This document shows positions 34,930 to 42,991 of a DNA stretch of 64,000 bases, in pieces. A model generated the notes under the pieces. That model had not been told where the DNA came from. It searched no databases and worked only from the letters and a program-made list of their open reading frames with translations. The stretch is taken from assembly GCF_014196345.1 (NCBI RefSeq), contig NZ_JACIDN010000004.1:124001-188000 (forward strand), in the 5' to 3' direction. This DNA is from Methylobacterium brachythecii. Its GTDB lineage: Bacteria > Pseudomonadota > Alphaproteobacteria > Rhizobiales > Beijerinckiaceae. A program made the position numbers and the translations under genes. Within the stretch, counting starts at the first letter, position 1. The number at the start of each line of letters is the position of its first letter.

Positions 34930-35919
34930 GTGCAGCATGCCTTCCTGACGCGTACGGCCGCCCTGGTCTTCGCCCTCACCGCCACAGCCGCGATTCCCGC
35001 CCGCGCAGAGGAAGCCTCGACGGCGGAGCAGACCATCGACGTGATGAACACGCTGTTCGGCAAGCATGCGGGGATCCGCGCCAACCACGCCAAGGGCGCC
35101 GTGGTCGAGGGCAGCTTCACGCCGAGCAAGGAAGCCGCAACACTGAGCAAGGCGTCTCTGTTCAAGGGGCCGGCCGTGCCCGTGACGGCGCGCTACTCGA
35201 ACGCCACCGGCGTGCCGACGATCCCCGACGGATCGCCCAACGCCAACCCGCACGGCCTCGCCATGCGGTTCAAGCTCGCCGACGGCGACATGGACGTGGT
35301 CACCAACGCGCTCAAATACTTCCCCGTGGCCACGGGCGAGGAATTCCGCGATCTCCTGACCGCGGTCTCGAAGAGCGGCCCCGACGCCGCCAAGCCGACC
35401 CCGGTCGAGACCTTCGTTGCGAGCCATCCCGCAGCCGGCAAGGCCGGTGCGACGGCCAAGACCCCGACGAGCCTCGGCCGTCAGACCTTCAATGGCGTCA
35501 ACGCGTTCCTGTTCGTCGACGTCGCGGGCAAGAAGCAGGCTTTCCGCTGGCGCATCGTCCCGGTCGACGGCGAGGAGCTGATGCCGCCGGACGAAGCCGC
35601 CAAGCAGACCCCGAACTTCCTGATGGACGAGATCCGCGCGCGCCTCGCCAAGGGGCCGGTCTCCTACCGCGTCGAGGCTCAGCTGCCGGAGGCCGGCGAT
35701 CCGATCAACGACGCCACCAAGCCCTGGCCGGACGACCGCAAGAGCGTGAACATGGGCACGCTGACCATCACCAAGGCCGTCGCCGACAGCGCGGAGGCCG
35801 AGAAAGCGCTGCTGTTCATGCCGAACGCCCTCGTCGACGGCGTCGAGGTCTCGGACGATCCGCTGATCGATGCCCGCGTCCAGGCCTATGCGGTCTCGTT
35901 CGGCCGCCGCTCCCAGTGA
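34930..35919 (+). CDS. Periplasmic catalase-family (SrpA-like) heme protein
   Basis: 329 residues from a GTG at 34930 with a signal peptide ending near ARAEE (residue 27). It is a short catalase fold: a distal histidine in RANHAKGAVVEGSFTPS, and VTARYSNATGVPTIPDGSPN followed by NPHGLAMRFKLADG, which match the catalase active-site region. The C-terminal YAVSFGRR replaces the usual proximal RxFxYxDT, as in SrpA-like catalases. It may act as a peroxidase or organic peroxide scavenger outside the cytoplasm. The gene is transcribed divergently from metC. Confidence 0.82.
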   Translation: MQHAFLTRTAALVFALTATAAIPARAEEASTAEQTIDVMNTLFGKHAGIRANHAKGAVVEGSFTPSKEAATLSKASLFKGPAVPVTARYSNATGVPTIPDGSPNANPHGLAMRFKLADGDMDVVTNALKYFPVATGEEFRDLLTAVSKSGPDAAKPTPVETFVASHPAAGKAGATAKTPTSLGRQTFNGVNAFLFVDVAGKKQAFRWRIVPVDGEELMPPDEAAKQTPNFLMDEIRARLAKGPVSYRVEAQLPEAGDPINDATKPWPDDRKSVNMGTLTITKAVADSAEAEKALLFMPNALVDGVEVSDDPLIDARVQAYAVSFGRRSQ

Positions 35920-36023
35920 GACCGTGGGGCCGGTGACGAAACGCTAACCATGCCGCCGGACCCGGCATCGGCTTCGGTAGCCGATCGCCGGTTTCGTTAA
36001 CGGGGTCCTCCTATTCTCGACAT

Positions 36024-36084
36024 CGGGTGCAGGACGCCAGTCGGCTCGAGGCCGTCCGGACGTCCTGCACCCGCGGTTCCGCGG
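36024..36084 (+). terminator. Long hairpin pair after the catalase-like gene
   Basis: CGGGTGCAGGACG (36024-36036) pairs perfectly with CGTCCTGCACCCG (36061-36073) around a 24-base loop. A second small palindrome CCGCGG-TT-CCGCGG (36071-36084) follows, then CCTTTTCGG. It may be a terminator for the catalase-like gene or a regulatory leader of the small gene at 36109. Confidence 0.55.
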
Positions 36085-36108
36085 CCTTTTCGGCCCGCCA
36101 ATCGTCGA

Positions 36109-36408
36109 GTGTGTGCGTTGGGTATCCTGCGACCTCTGGTCCTTGCCGGCATCACCGGTGTCTCGACCCTCGTCATCGGCTTCGTGGCCGCCGACAGGCT
36201 GGCGCATACGCGCTTCCAGGCTCCTCCGTCGCTGACGATCGCCCAGGCACCGCTGCCGGAGCCGGCCACCACCGGCACGATCGTCCAGAACGCCGAGGCA
36301 CCCGAGACGAAGCCCGTGCGCGCCATGAGCGGCTTCGACACCGAGCGCCTGAACGCCCTGATGCGTGGCGAGATGCCTCCGGCTCCGGCCGCGCCCCGCC
36401 GACGCTGA
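36109..36408 (+). CDS. Small hypothetical membrane-anchored protein
   Basis: 99 residues from a GTG at 36109; a TTG at 36118 is an alternative. One hydrophobic helix (about 6-26, ILRPLVLAGITGVSTLVIGF) is followed by a Pro/Ala-rich external part (PPSLTIAQAPLPEPATTG) and a basic end (APAAPRRR). It has no recognised family. It is preceded by a long hairpin. Confidence 0.55.
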   Translation: MCALGILRPLVLAGITGVSTLVIGFVAADRLAHTRFQAPPSLTIAQAPLPEPATTGTIVQNAEAPETKPVRAMSGFDTERLNALMRGEMPPAPAAPRRR

Positions 36409-36522
36409 CGGCCCTTCTCCCGACCGATGGCTGACCTGCGCCGGGCATCTGCCGCCGGTTGCGCGAACGGGTAGAAGGCGCGCGAGCCATCCGAATCGGA
36501 TGCGCCGCGAAAGGCATTCCCG

Positions 36523-37410
36523 GTGGGCCTGATCTACGCGCTGTCGGCCTATCTGAGCTGGGGACTCGTAGTGCCGGTGCATTTCCGGCTCCTCGACGGC
36601 GTCTCGCCGCAGGCGATCCTGGCCCACCGCATCGTCTGGTCGGCGGTCTTCGTCACGATCCTGCTCGTGATCCTGCGCAAGCGGCTGGCGAACCCGTTTC
36701 CGCTGCGCCCGCGCCACGCCCTGCTGATCGCCTCGGCGATGGCCATCGCCGTCAACTGGCTGCTCTATCTCACCGCCGTCGGCTCCGGGCACATGCTGGA
36801 TGCCAGCCTCGGCTACTTCATCAACCCGCTGGTCAACGTCGCCCTCGGCGCGCTGGTGCTCGGCGAGCGGTTGCGGCCGGCGCAGATGTTGGCGGTCGGG
36901 ATCGCGCTGATCGGCGTCGCCATCGCGCTCGCCATGGCCGGACGGTTGCCGATGCTGTCGCTCGGACTCGCGTTGAGCTTCGCGCTCTACGGGCTCCTGC
37001 GCAAACTCGTCGCGGTGGACGCGATGATCGGCTTCTACACCGAGACCCTGCTGCTGCTGCCGATCGCCTTGCCCTACGCCCTGCTCGCGCCCGACGCGGT
37101 GCCCGCCGACGGCTGGCAGTTCGGCCTGCTGCTGCTGACGGGGGTGACCACGGCCCTGCCGCTGATCTGGTTCGCGGCCGCCGCCCAACGCCTCAGCCTC
37201 GCGACCCTCGGGCTGATGCAGTACGTCGCCCCGAGCTGCATCATGCTGCTCGGCATCCTGTTCTACGGTGAGACCCCGACGCCCGACCGCATCGTGCTGT
37301 TCGCGCTGATCTGGGCCGCCCTGGTGCTCTATGCCGGCGATTCCCTGCTCGCGGCTCGCCGGGCGCGCTCCGCCATGCGAGGTTCGCTGCCGGAGACGAA
37401 GGGAGCCTAG
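36523..37410 (+). CDS. rarD: RarD-type EamA transporter
   Basis: 295 residues from a GTG at 36523 (reads GLIYALSAYLSWGLVVPVHF). It has ten hydrophobic helices in two EamA repeats. The motifs HRIVWSAVFV, INPLVNVALGALVLGERLRP and QYVAPSCIMLLGILFYGE with ALIWAALVLYAGD are typical of RarD, described as a chloramphenicol-sensitivity permease. Substrate is unknown. The next gene follows after 5 bases. Confidence 0.9.
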   Translation: MGLIYALSAYLSWGLVVPVHFRLLDGVSPQAILAHRIVWSAVFVTILLVILRKRLANPFPLRPRHALLIASAMAIAVNWLLYLTAVGSGHMLDASLGYFINPLVNVALGALVLGERLRPAQMLAVGIALIGVAIALAMAGRLPMLSLGLALSFALYGLLRKLVAVDAMIGFYTETLLLLPIALPYALLAPDAVPADGWQFGLLLLTGVTTALPLIWFAAAAQRLSLATLGLMQYVAPSCIMLLGILFYGETPTPDRIVLFALIWAALVLYAGDSLLAARRARSAMRGSLPETKGA

Positions 37411-37415
37411 CCGCC

Positions 37416-38408
37416 ATGCGCAACAGCCTCACCGACGTCGCGGGGATCACGGTCGGCCATGCCGGCGACGAGCGGCTCGGCAGCGGCGTCACCGCGATCC
37501 TGTTCGACCGGCCCGCGGTCGCTGCGGTCGACGTGCGCGGTGGAGGCCCGGGCACCCGCGAGACGGACCTGCTCGATCCCGCCGCGACCGTCGCGGCGAT
37601 CGACGGCCTGAGCCTTTCGGGCGGCTCTGCCTTCGGGCTCGACGCGGCTGCCGGCATCGTCGCGCGCCTCGCCGAGACGGGCAGGGGATTCGCCGTCGGC
37701 GGCGTGCGCGTGCCGATCGTGCCCGGCGCGATCCTGTTCGATCTGGTCAATGGCGGAGACAAGGACTGGGGCCGGTTCTCGCCCTATCGGGACCTCGGCT
37801 ACGCGGCCGCCCTCGCGGCCTCGGAGGAGGTTGCCCTCGGCACGGTCGGCGCCGGAACTGGCGCGCGCACGGCCAACCTCAAGGGCGGCATCGGCAGTGC
37901 CTCGGCGCAGGTGCTCGATCGGCCGTTTCGCGTCGGAGCGCTGGCGGCGGTCAACGCCTTCGGCCGGGTGACGGTGGGGCAGGGGCCGCATTTCTGGGCG
38001 GCGCCGTTCGAGCGCGAGGCCGAATTCGGCGGCCTCGGCCTTCCCTCTTCGATGCCTGCTGACGCCTTCACCTGGCCGCGCGAGGCGCTGCCCGGCACGA
38101 ACACCACGCTCGCGGTGATCGCCACCGACGCTGCGCTCACCAAGGCCCAGGCGAAGCGCTTTGCGGTGACGGCGCAGGACGGGCTGGCGCGGGCCATCCA
38201 TCCGGTCCACACGCCGCTCGACGGCGACGTGGTCTTCGCGGTCTCCACCGGCCACGTGCCCCTGGCCGATCCCGTCGGCGACCTCGCCCGCATCGGCGCG
38301 GCGGCTGCGGACACCCTGGCGCGGGCCGTGGCGATCGGTGTCTACAGCGCGCGGCGCCTGCCCTGTCTCGACCTGCCGGCCTGGGTGGATCTGTTCGGAA
38401 AGCGATAG
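37416..38408 (+). CDS. P1 family (DmpA/BapA-like) self-processing peptidase
   Basis: 330 residues, a typical length. GVTAILFDRPAVAAVDVRGG, GGSAFGLDAAAGI and GTVGAGTGARTANLKGGIGS are the conserved N-terminal motifs. Autoproteolysis normally exposes a Ser/Thr nucleophile before the strand TLAVIATDAAL; here PGTNTTLAV puts Thr230 or Thr231 there. Family members are aminopeptidases of small or beta-peptides, with unknown physiological substrate. It is co-transcribed with rarD (5-base gap). Confidence 0.85.
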   Translation: MRNSLTDVAGITVGHAGDERLGSGVTAILFDRPAVAAVDVRGGGPGTRETDLLDPAATVAAIDGLSLSGGSAFGLDAAAGIVARLAETGRGFAVGGVRVPIVPGAILFDLVNGGDKDWGRFSPYRDLGYAAALAASEEVALGTVGAGTGARTANLKGGIGSASAQVLDRPFRVGALAAVNAFGRVTVGQGPHFWAAPFEREAEFGGLGLPSSMPADAFTWPREALPGTNTTLAVIATDAALTKAQAKRFAVTAQDGLARAIHPVHTPLDGDVVFAVSTGHVPLADPVGDLARIGAAAADTLARAVAIGVYSARRLPCLDLPAWVDLFGKR

Positions 38409-38417
38409 ACGAGGCGG

Positions 38418-38702
38418 CTAATTACCGGCTTCTTCCCGTCCATCCGCCAGTAGCTGCGCCAGACCTGCGTCGACTTCGGCACCCAGCAGGGCACGCTCGG
38501 CCGCAGTGAGATCCTTCGACCAGTTCGGACCCGCAAAGCCCTCTGCGCAGCGCGCCCGCTCCGAGGCGATGAAGGCCTCGGTTTCGGCCGGCTGCGTCCG
38601 CATGGCGTGCTGGAAGCCGAACCAGGCCGCGCGCTCGACCACGGCGAGCCGTGCCCGCAGGCGGATCATCACGGCCCGGTCGGGGCTGACCTCGTCGCTC
38701 AT
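38418..38702 (-). CDS. Hypothetical protein
   Basis: 94 residues from the ATG at 38702. Mostly helical and charged: MIRLRARLAVVERAAWFGFQ and AFIASERARCAEGF, then AAERALLGAEVDAGL. Its start shares a base with the stop of the small gene upstream (38702), so the two are probably coupled. No family recognised. Confidence 0.6.
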   Translation of the reverse strand: MSDEVSPDRAVMIRLRARLAVVERAAWFGFQHAMRTQPAETEAFIASERARCAEGFAGPNWSKDLTAAERALLGAEVDAGLAQLLADGREEAGN

Positions 38703-38908
38703 CAGTGGCGCTGCTCGCAACGGGTCTTCACGTAGGTATCCTTGTCGGCGGCGCGTCCGGAGCCAGCCGCGATGGTCGGCCCCTGGATCAGGCATTCCTG
38801 TAGAGAGTGCGCCGGACCGGTGACCACGTCCAGCGCCGTATCGCGATTGCAGTCCGGCGCCGCCACCGTGTTGGCGCAGACCAGGGCGACGACGAGGATC
38901 GTGTTCAT
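38702..38908 (-). CDS. Small secreted cysteine-containing protein
   Basis: 68 residues from the ATG at 38908 (another ATG precedes at 38911). It starts with a signal peptide (NTILVVALVCANTVAAPD). Mature cysteines sit in DCNRDTALDVVTG, SLQECLIQG and VKTRCEQRH. It looks like a small exported protein of unknown function, coupled to the next gene by the TGA/ATG overlap. Confidence 0.6.
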   Translation of the reverse strand: MNTILVVALVCANTVAAPDCNRDTALDVVTGPAHSLQECLIQGPTIAAGSGRAADKDTYVKTRCEQRH

Positions 38909-39101
38909 CATGGTGTCGGTCCCGCATGCGGAGAAGGCTCGGCAGGGGAACCGATGCCGGCGGCAAAAGGCTCCCGGGACGCCGTTCCCAGGCCGGCGCG
39001 ATCCGGCAGGCCGAGGCCTCCACGACACGGCTGCCCCAAAATCGCCTCATCTCGGCGATGTCTTCACGCATTCAGGCCTTGGTTGATGCAAGGAAGCAAC
39101 A

Positions 39102-39353
39102 ATGTCGTTCGATGTCGTTTTCACCCGCTCGGCGCGGAGCGCCGCTGCCGACCATGGTGATCTCCCATCTCTCGAAGAGCGTACGCGCGACGAGATCGCC
39201 GATCTACCCGGTGAAGGTCTCGAAGAACTCGAGAAGCATTTCTTTCATTCCTTCGCGCTCGACGACGGAACCGAATTCATCTGCTCGTTGACTGCCGACG
39301 GCGCGGTGCGCGTCGATGCCTGCGCCAACGAGGATGCGCGCGAGGCCGCCTGA
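39102..39353 (+). CDS. Small hypothetical protein
   Basis: 83 residues, acidic and without signal peptide (SFDVVFTRSARSAAADHGDL, then LEELEKHFFHSFALDDGTEF). The closing part reads as beta strands (ICSLTADGAVRVDACAN). It converges with the SGNH hydrolase gene. No family recognised. Confidence 0.55.
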   Translation: MSFDVVFTRSARSAAADHGDLPSLEERTRDEIADLPGEGLEELEKHFFHSFALDDGTEFICSLTADGAVRVDACANEDAREAA

Positions 39354-39385
39354 ATCCTCCGGCAGCGGCAACGCCGGAGGATGCG

Positions 39386-39946
39386 CTAACGCGGCGGAGC
39401 TTTTCGCTGTTTCGCGGCCTCGGTCGAAGGCTTGAGCGCCGCGACGACCTGCGGAACGAGCTCTTCCGCGATCCGGGCATGGCCCTCGCGGGTGATGTGG
39501 ATGCCGTCCCACTGATAGCTCTCGCGGGGAAAGACCGGGTCGTAGACGATCGACGCGATGCCCCGCTCGGTGAGCCGCGCCACCATCGCCGCGATGTTGG
39601 CCGTGCGCCGCTCGCGCGTCCCGAAGAAGCGCAGGTCGTTGGCGCCGGGCTGGAGCACCACGAGCCGCGTCCCCTCCGGCACCACGGCGTCGAGCCGGCC
39701 GAGCATGCCCGAGGTGGTGTCGAACGGACGGCCGGCATTGATCACGCGCAGGTCGAGCCCTCGCTCGCGGAGCAAGGCTTCGAGCCGGGCCGGGTAGGCC
39801 GCCGCCTCGCCGACGCCCCAGCCGGAGGTGTTGCTCGCCCCGACCGCGACCACCGTCAGCGCCGCGGCCCGCGCCGCCGGGACGGTGGCGCCCGTCAGCG
39901 CCAGCGCCGACAGGCAGGCCCGCAGTATCGTGCCGACTCGGTTCAC
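39386..39946 (-). CDS. Secreted SGNH/GDSL hydrolase (lysophospholipase/arylesterase type)
   Basis: 186 residues from a GTG at 39946. The signal peptide is about residues 1-27 (RACLSALALTGATVPAARAA). The four SGNH blocks are present: VVAVGASNTSGWGVG with the nucleophile Ser in GASN (a variant of GDS), NAGRPFDTTSG, QPGANDLRFFGTR with the block III Asn, and WDGIHITREGHARI carrying the Asp-His pair. It is similar to TesA-type esterases of the periplasm. Confidence 0.88.
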   Translation of the reverse strand: MNRVGTILRACLSALALTGATVPAARAAALTVVAVGASNTSGWGVGEAAAYPARLEALLRERGLDLRVINAGRPFDTTSGMLGRLDAVVPEGTRLVVLQPGANDLRFFGTRERRTANIAAMVARLTERGIASIVYDPVFPRESYQWDGIHITREGHARIAEELVPQVVAALKPSTEAAKQRKAPPR

Positions 39947-40011
39947 GTCGTCCTCCAGCCCGTATTCGGATGTCCTGTTACGCTGCAGGGCGCCCGACCG
40001 GAACAGCCTGA

Positions 40012-40521
40012 TCAGGCGCCGAGCGCCCGCTCCAGCTCGCCCTTGCTCATGGTCGAGCGTCCCTTGACGCCCTTCGCCCTGGCCTTCTTCAGCAATTCGG
40101 CCTTGGTCGGGCCTCCGCCATGCGCGGAGCGTCTCGCGGAGGCCGCCTTGCGGGCGACGTCCTTGGGCTGGCGCGAATGCTGTCTGCCCTTGGCACTGTC
40201 CGCGCGCTTCTTGGCGGTCGAGCGGGCGTACTCGTCGTCGGACAATGTCTCGCGGGCCTTCTTCGGCAGGTAGCGCTCGCCGGTCTTGCCGCTCTCGCGG
40301 CCCGATTTCGTATCCCACTCCTCCTCTGTCCACTGCTTGAGGTGGTTGTCCTCGGATTTGGCGCCGGCATAGCCGCCGCCCTCCTTCTTGTATTCGGCGG
40401 TGGCCATCTGGGCCTTGCGTGCCGACCACTGGCCGGGCTTGCCGCCTTTGCTCGACTTCGTGGCCTTGTCTTTGACCCGTTCCCAGAGCTTCGGGTCGGT
40501 CTTTTTCGCGGTTCCTGCCAT
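40012..40521 (-). CDS. DUF5872 family basic protein
   Basis: 169 residues, very rich in Lys, Arg, Ala and Gly, without a signal or membrane segment. PKLWERVKDKATKSSKGGKP, then GQWSARKAQMATAEYKKEGG and KQWTEEEWDTKSGRE are the DUF5872 pattern. The C-terminus has GPTKAELLKKARAKGVKGRS, then STMSKGELERALGA, which resembles Rho-N/SAP-like nucleic-acid-binding helices. It may be a chromatin-like protein; this is inference. Confidence 0.72.
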   Translation of the reverse strand: MAGTAKKTDPKLWERVKDKATKSSKGGKPGQWSARKAQMATAEYKKEGGGYAGAKSEDNHLKQWTEEEWDTKSGRESGKTGERYLPKKARETLSDDEYARSTAKKRADSAKGRQHSRQPKDVARKAASARRSAHGGGPTKAELLKKARAKGVKGRSTMSKGELERALGA

Positions 40522-40714
40522 GAGCGCCTCCGAGCGGATCGTCGCCCGGTCAACCGGAGGCCGCCGATGGCGTTCCGGGCCGCGCGGTCGGCGCTGTGGA
40601 CCGAGACGTCACGGCTCTGTCATGTCCCCCGCGCCATTGACTTGGCTGGGCTGAAATTCCACGTGCTCGCCGAGTTCCGCCCGAGGTTTGCGCGCCGCGA
40701 AACGAGAGGACCCG

Positions 40715-41665
40715 ATGTCCGCCACGAACGCTTCCGAGATGCCGAAGGTCTTCATCGACGGCGAAGCCGGCACCACCGGGCTCGGCATCCGTGAGCGCCT
40801 GGAACGCGAGGGTCGCGTTCGGCTCGTCAGCATCCCGCACGAGAGCCGCAAGGACGCGGGCGCCAAGCGCGACCTGCTGGCCCAAGTCGATCTCGTCGTG
40901 CTCTGCCTGCCCGATGACGCCGCTCGCGAGACGGTGGCGCTTGCCGACGGCCTGCCCGAGGGTGGCCCGCGCATCCTCGATGCCAGCACCGCACATCGCG
41001 TCGCTCCCGGCTGGACCTACGGCTTCCCGGAGCTCGACCGGGCGCAGGCCGACGCCGTCCGCGCGTCGCGTCGCGTCGCCAATCCCGGCTGCTATCCGAC
41101 CGGCGCCATCGGCCTGCTGCGGCCGCTCGTCGAGGCGGGGCTGATCCCGGCCGACCATCCGATCAGCATCAATGCGGTCAGCGGCTATAGCGGCGGCGGG
41201 CGCACGATGATCGAGAGCTACGAGTCCGGGGAGGGCGCGCCCTTCCTGCTCTACGGGCTCGGCTTCGGCCACAAGCACCTGCCGGAGACGCAGGCCTATT
41301 CGCGGCTGACGCGCCGGCCGATCTTCGTGCCCTCCGTCGGCAACTTCCGGCAGGGCATGCTGGTGAGCATCCCGCTCCACCTCGACACGCTGCCCGGCCG
41401 CCCCACCGCCACCGATCTCGAAGCCGCGCTGGTGGCGCATTACCAGGGCGCAGGCCTCGTCGAGGTGGTGACCGGAGCCGGCGAGGGCACGCATCGCGAG
41501 CGCATCGAGGCCGAGGCGCTCAACGACACCGACCGGCTGGAACTCCGGGTGTTCGGCTCGGACGAGCATCGCCAGGCCGTGCTCGTCGCCCGGCTCGACA
41601 ATCTCGGCAAGGGCGCCTCGGGGGCCGCCGTGCAGAATATCGGGCTGATGCTCGGTCTCGACTGA
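40715..41665 (+). CDS. argC: N-acetyl-gamma-glutamyl-phosphate reductase (type 2)
   Basis: 316 residues from the ATG at 40715 after GAGAGGA. The short type 2 ArgC form is used: [18 protein letters not shown] at the start as nucleotide-binding loop, the catalytic Cys126 in [17 protein letters not shown], and the [15 protein letters not shown] loop. It reduces N-acetylglutamyl phosphate in arginine synthesis. No other arg gene is adjacent. Confidence 0.93.
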   Translation: MSATNASEMPKVFIDGEAGTTGLGIRERLEREGRVRLVSIPHESRKDAGAKRDLLAQVDLVVLCLPDDAARETVALADGLPEGGPRILDASTAHRVAPGWTYGFPELDRAQADAVRASRRVANPGCYPTGAIGLLRPLVEAGLIPADHPISINAVSGYSGGGRTMIESYESGEGAPFLLYGLGFGHKHLPETQAYSRLTRRPIFVPSVGNFRQGMLVSIPLHLDTLPGRPTATDLEAALVAHYQGAGLVEVVTGAGEGTHRERIEAEALNDTDRLELRVFGSDEHRQAVLVARLDNLGKGASGAAVQNIGLMLGLD

Positions 41666-41836
41666 GCGGGCATTCTCGAGAGGGCGAAAAAGCCCTCACC
41701 GCCGCCGATACATCGTCGTTTCGGTGCAGGGCCATGGCGTTTGCGCGTGCTCGGCGGCGAGCAGGGTAAGGAGTTCCGTCATCGGGCCTCGGCCGCCGCG
41801 TTTATTTGAAGATCCGCACAGGGCGGAAAGCGGAAC

Positions 41837-42007
41837 TCAAGAGTAGTGATCCAAAACTGATGCCGTCATTGGATCTCTGGTCTCGGATGGTGGCGGAAAT
41901 TTCGATTTCCTGTTCGAGTGGTGAGGTTTGAACGCCCAAAATAGGCACCCGCCAACAACGCACATCCCAACCAAGATCCCGAGCAGTACAGCGACCCATT
42001 CTGGCAT
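41837..42007 (-). CDS. Small single-pass membrane protein
   Basis: 56 residues from the ATG at 42007, which follows AGGGGG at good spacing. One transmembrane helix (residues 3-24, EWVAVLLGILVGMCVVGGCL) is followed by a basic and polar tail (HHSNRKSKFPPPSE). The reading frame extends upstream, but that part has no coding character. No family recognised. Confidence 0.55.
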   Translation of the reverse strand: MPEWVAVLLGILVGMCVVGGCLFWAFKPHHSNRKSKFPPPSETRDPMTASVLDHYS

Positions 42008-42477
42008 CGCAGCCCCCTGACGTGTCACTCGAAATCTGTGCGCAGTACGGCATGAACACTTCGGGTCGACCGTTCGCGTTTCCCGGTCGCATTGCGCACC
42101 CGGATAAGCATCGCACGTTTTCGTCGGGTACTCACGGGGCTCTCGGGGTCCGTCCTTGGGCTGATCCCCGGCGGACCGCGTCAGGGCGTTTCTGTGCGCG
42201 AGGGCTGTAGAGCCGCGCGTGTTTCGTCGAACCGCGAGATAGCCACGCTTTACCGCAACGGTTCTTTCAACACAGATCCAGTTCACGCTGCCGGGCGGTC
42301 GCTCTTGGATTGCGGAACGACGGGGTTATGCAATCATTCGAGACCTGATCCCACGAGACGATGCACATTATTTTCCATTGAAACGCTTGATTATACAGAT
42401 TCGCGTTCTTGCTCATAGACATCATCAGGCATATCGTCGGCTCGATCTTTCCTATCATCAGTGAGGGCGGGTCAGAT
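42008..42477. other. Intergenic region upstream of the MucR-like gene, no gene seen
   Basis: About 470 bases. The last 120 bases before the start (for example CACATTATTTTCCATTGAAA, 42364-42383) are AT-richer than the surroundings and probably hold the promoter. Nothing else is recognisable. Confidence 0.4.
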
Positions 42478-42984
42478 ATGAGCGAATCCAGCGCCGAAAT
42501 GGCACGACGCGTCACGCTTACCGCAGATATCGTCTCTGCTTACGTCAGCAACAACCATGTACAGAGTGCCGACCTCGCCAAGTTGCTCGGTGACGTGCAC
42601 ACGGCCATCTGCAGCGTGACGGCCTTCGTCCCGGTCGCGGATGCCGCGCCGGCCAGGGCGACGGCCCAGGAGATCCGGCGTTCGATCTCGCACGAACACC
42701 TGATCAGTTTCGAGGACGGAAAGCCCTACAAGACCCTCCGCCGCCACTTGACGCTGCGTGGGCTCTCGCCGGAGCAGTACCGCGCGAAGTGGGGCCTCAG
42801 CCCCGACTATCCGATGACCTCCGCGAGCTACTCGGAGCAGCGCTCGGAACTCGCCCGCGCCCTCGGGCTCGGTCAGCAGCGCCGCAAGACGGCCGCCGTG
42901 GCCGCGCCTGATCCGGTGCTGCATTCGGTCGACGAAGAAGTTCCGCCGAAGAAGCCCCGCACCTCGCGCAAGAAAAGCGGCTGA
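42478..42984 (+). CDS. MucR/Ros-family transcriptional regulator with degenerate zinc site
   Basis: 168 residues from the ATG at 42478. The MucR family pattern is clear: LTADIVSAYVSNNHVQSADL followed by AKLLGDVHTAI, then EDGKPYKTLRRHLTLRGLSP, EQYRAKWGLSPDYPMTSASY and SEQRSELARALGLGQQRRK. In typical Ros/MucR proteins the segment reads ICLECG...RRHLxxHH. Here it reads ISFEDG...RRHLTLRG, so the first zinc cysteine is Ser, the second ligand is Asp, and the last His is not in place. Some Mesorhizobium homologues also lack zinc ligands. It probably still binds AT-rich DNA. A basic tail (KKPRTSRKKSG) ends the protein. Confidence 0.85.
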   Translation: MSESSAEMARRVTLTADIVSAYVSNNHVQSADLAKLLGDVHTAICSVTAFVPVADAAPARATAQEIRRSISHEHLISFEDGKPYKTLRRHLTLRGLSPEQYRAKWGLSPDYPMTSASYSEQRSELARALGLGQQRRKTAAVAAPDPVLHSVDEEVPPKKPRTSRKKSG

Positions 42985-42991
42985 GCCGTCC

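Noticed and set aside
35944..37188. A 414-codon open frame on the minus strand
   Set aside because: Very Gln/Arg/His-rich translation opposite rarD, which has a normal membrane protein pattern.
41680..41697. Hairpin GAGGGC-GAAAAA-GCCCTC after argC as a terminator
   Set aside because: The stem is only 6 bp and no T tract follows, so it was not listed as a terminator.
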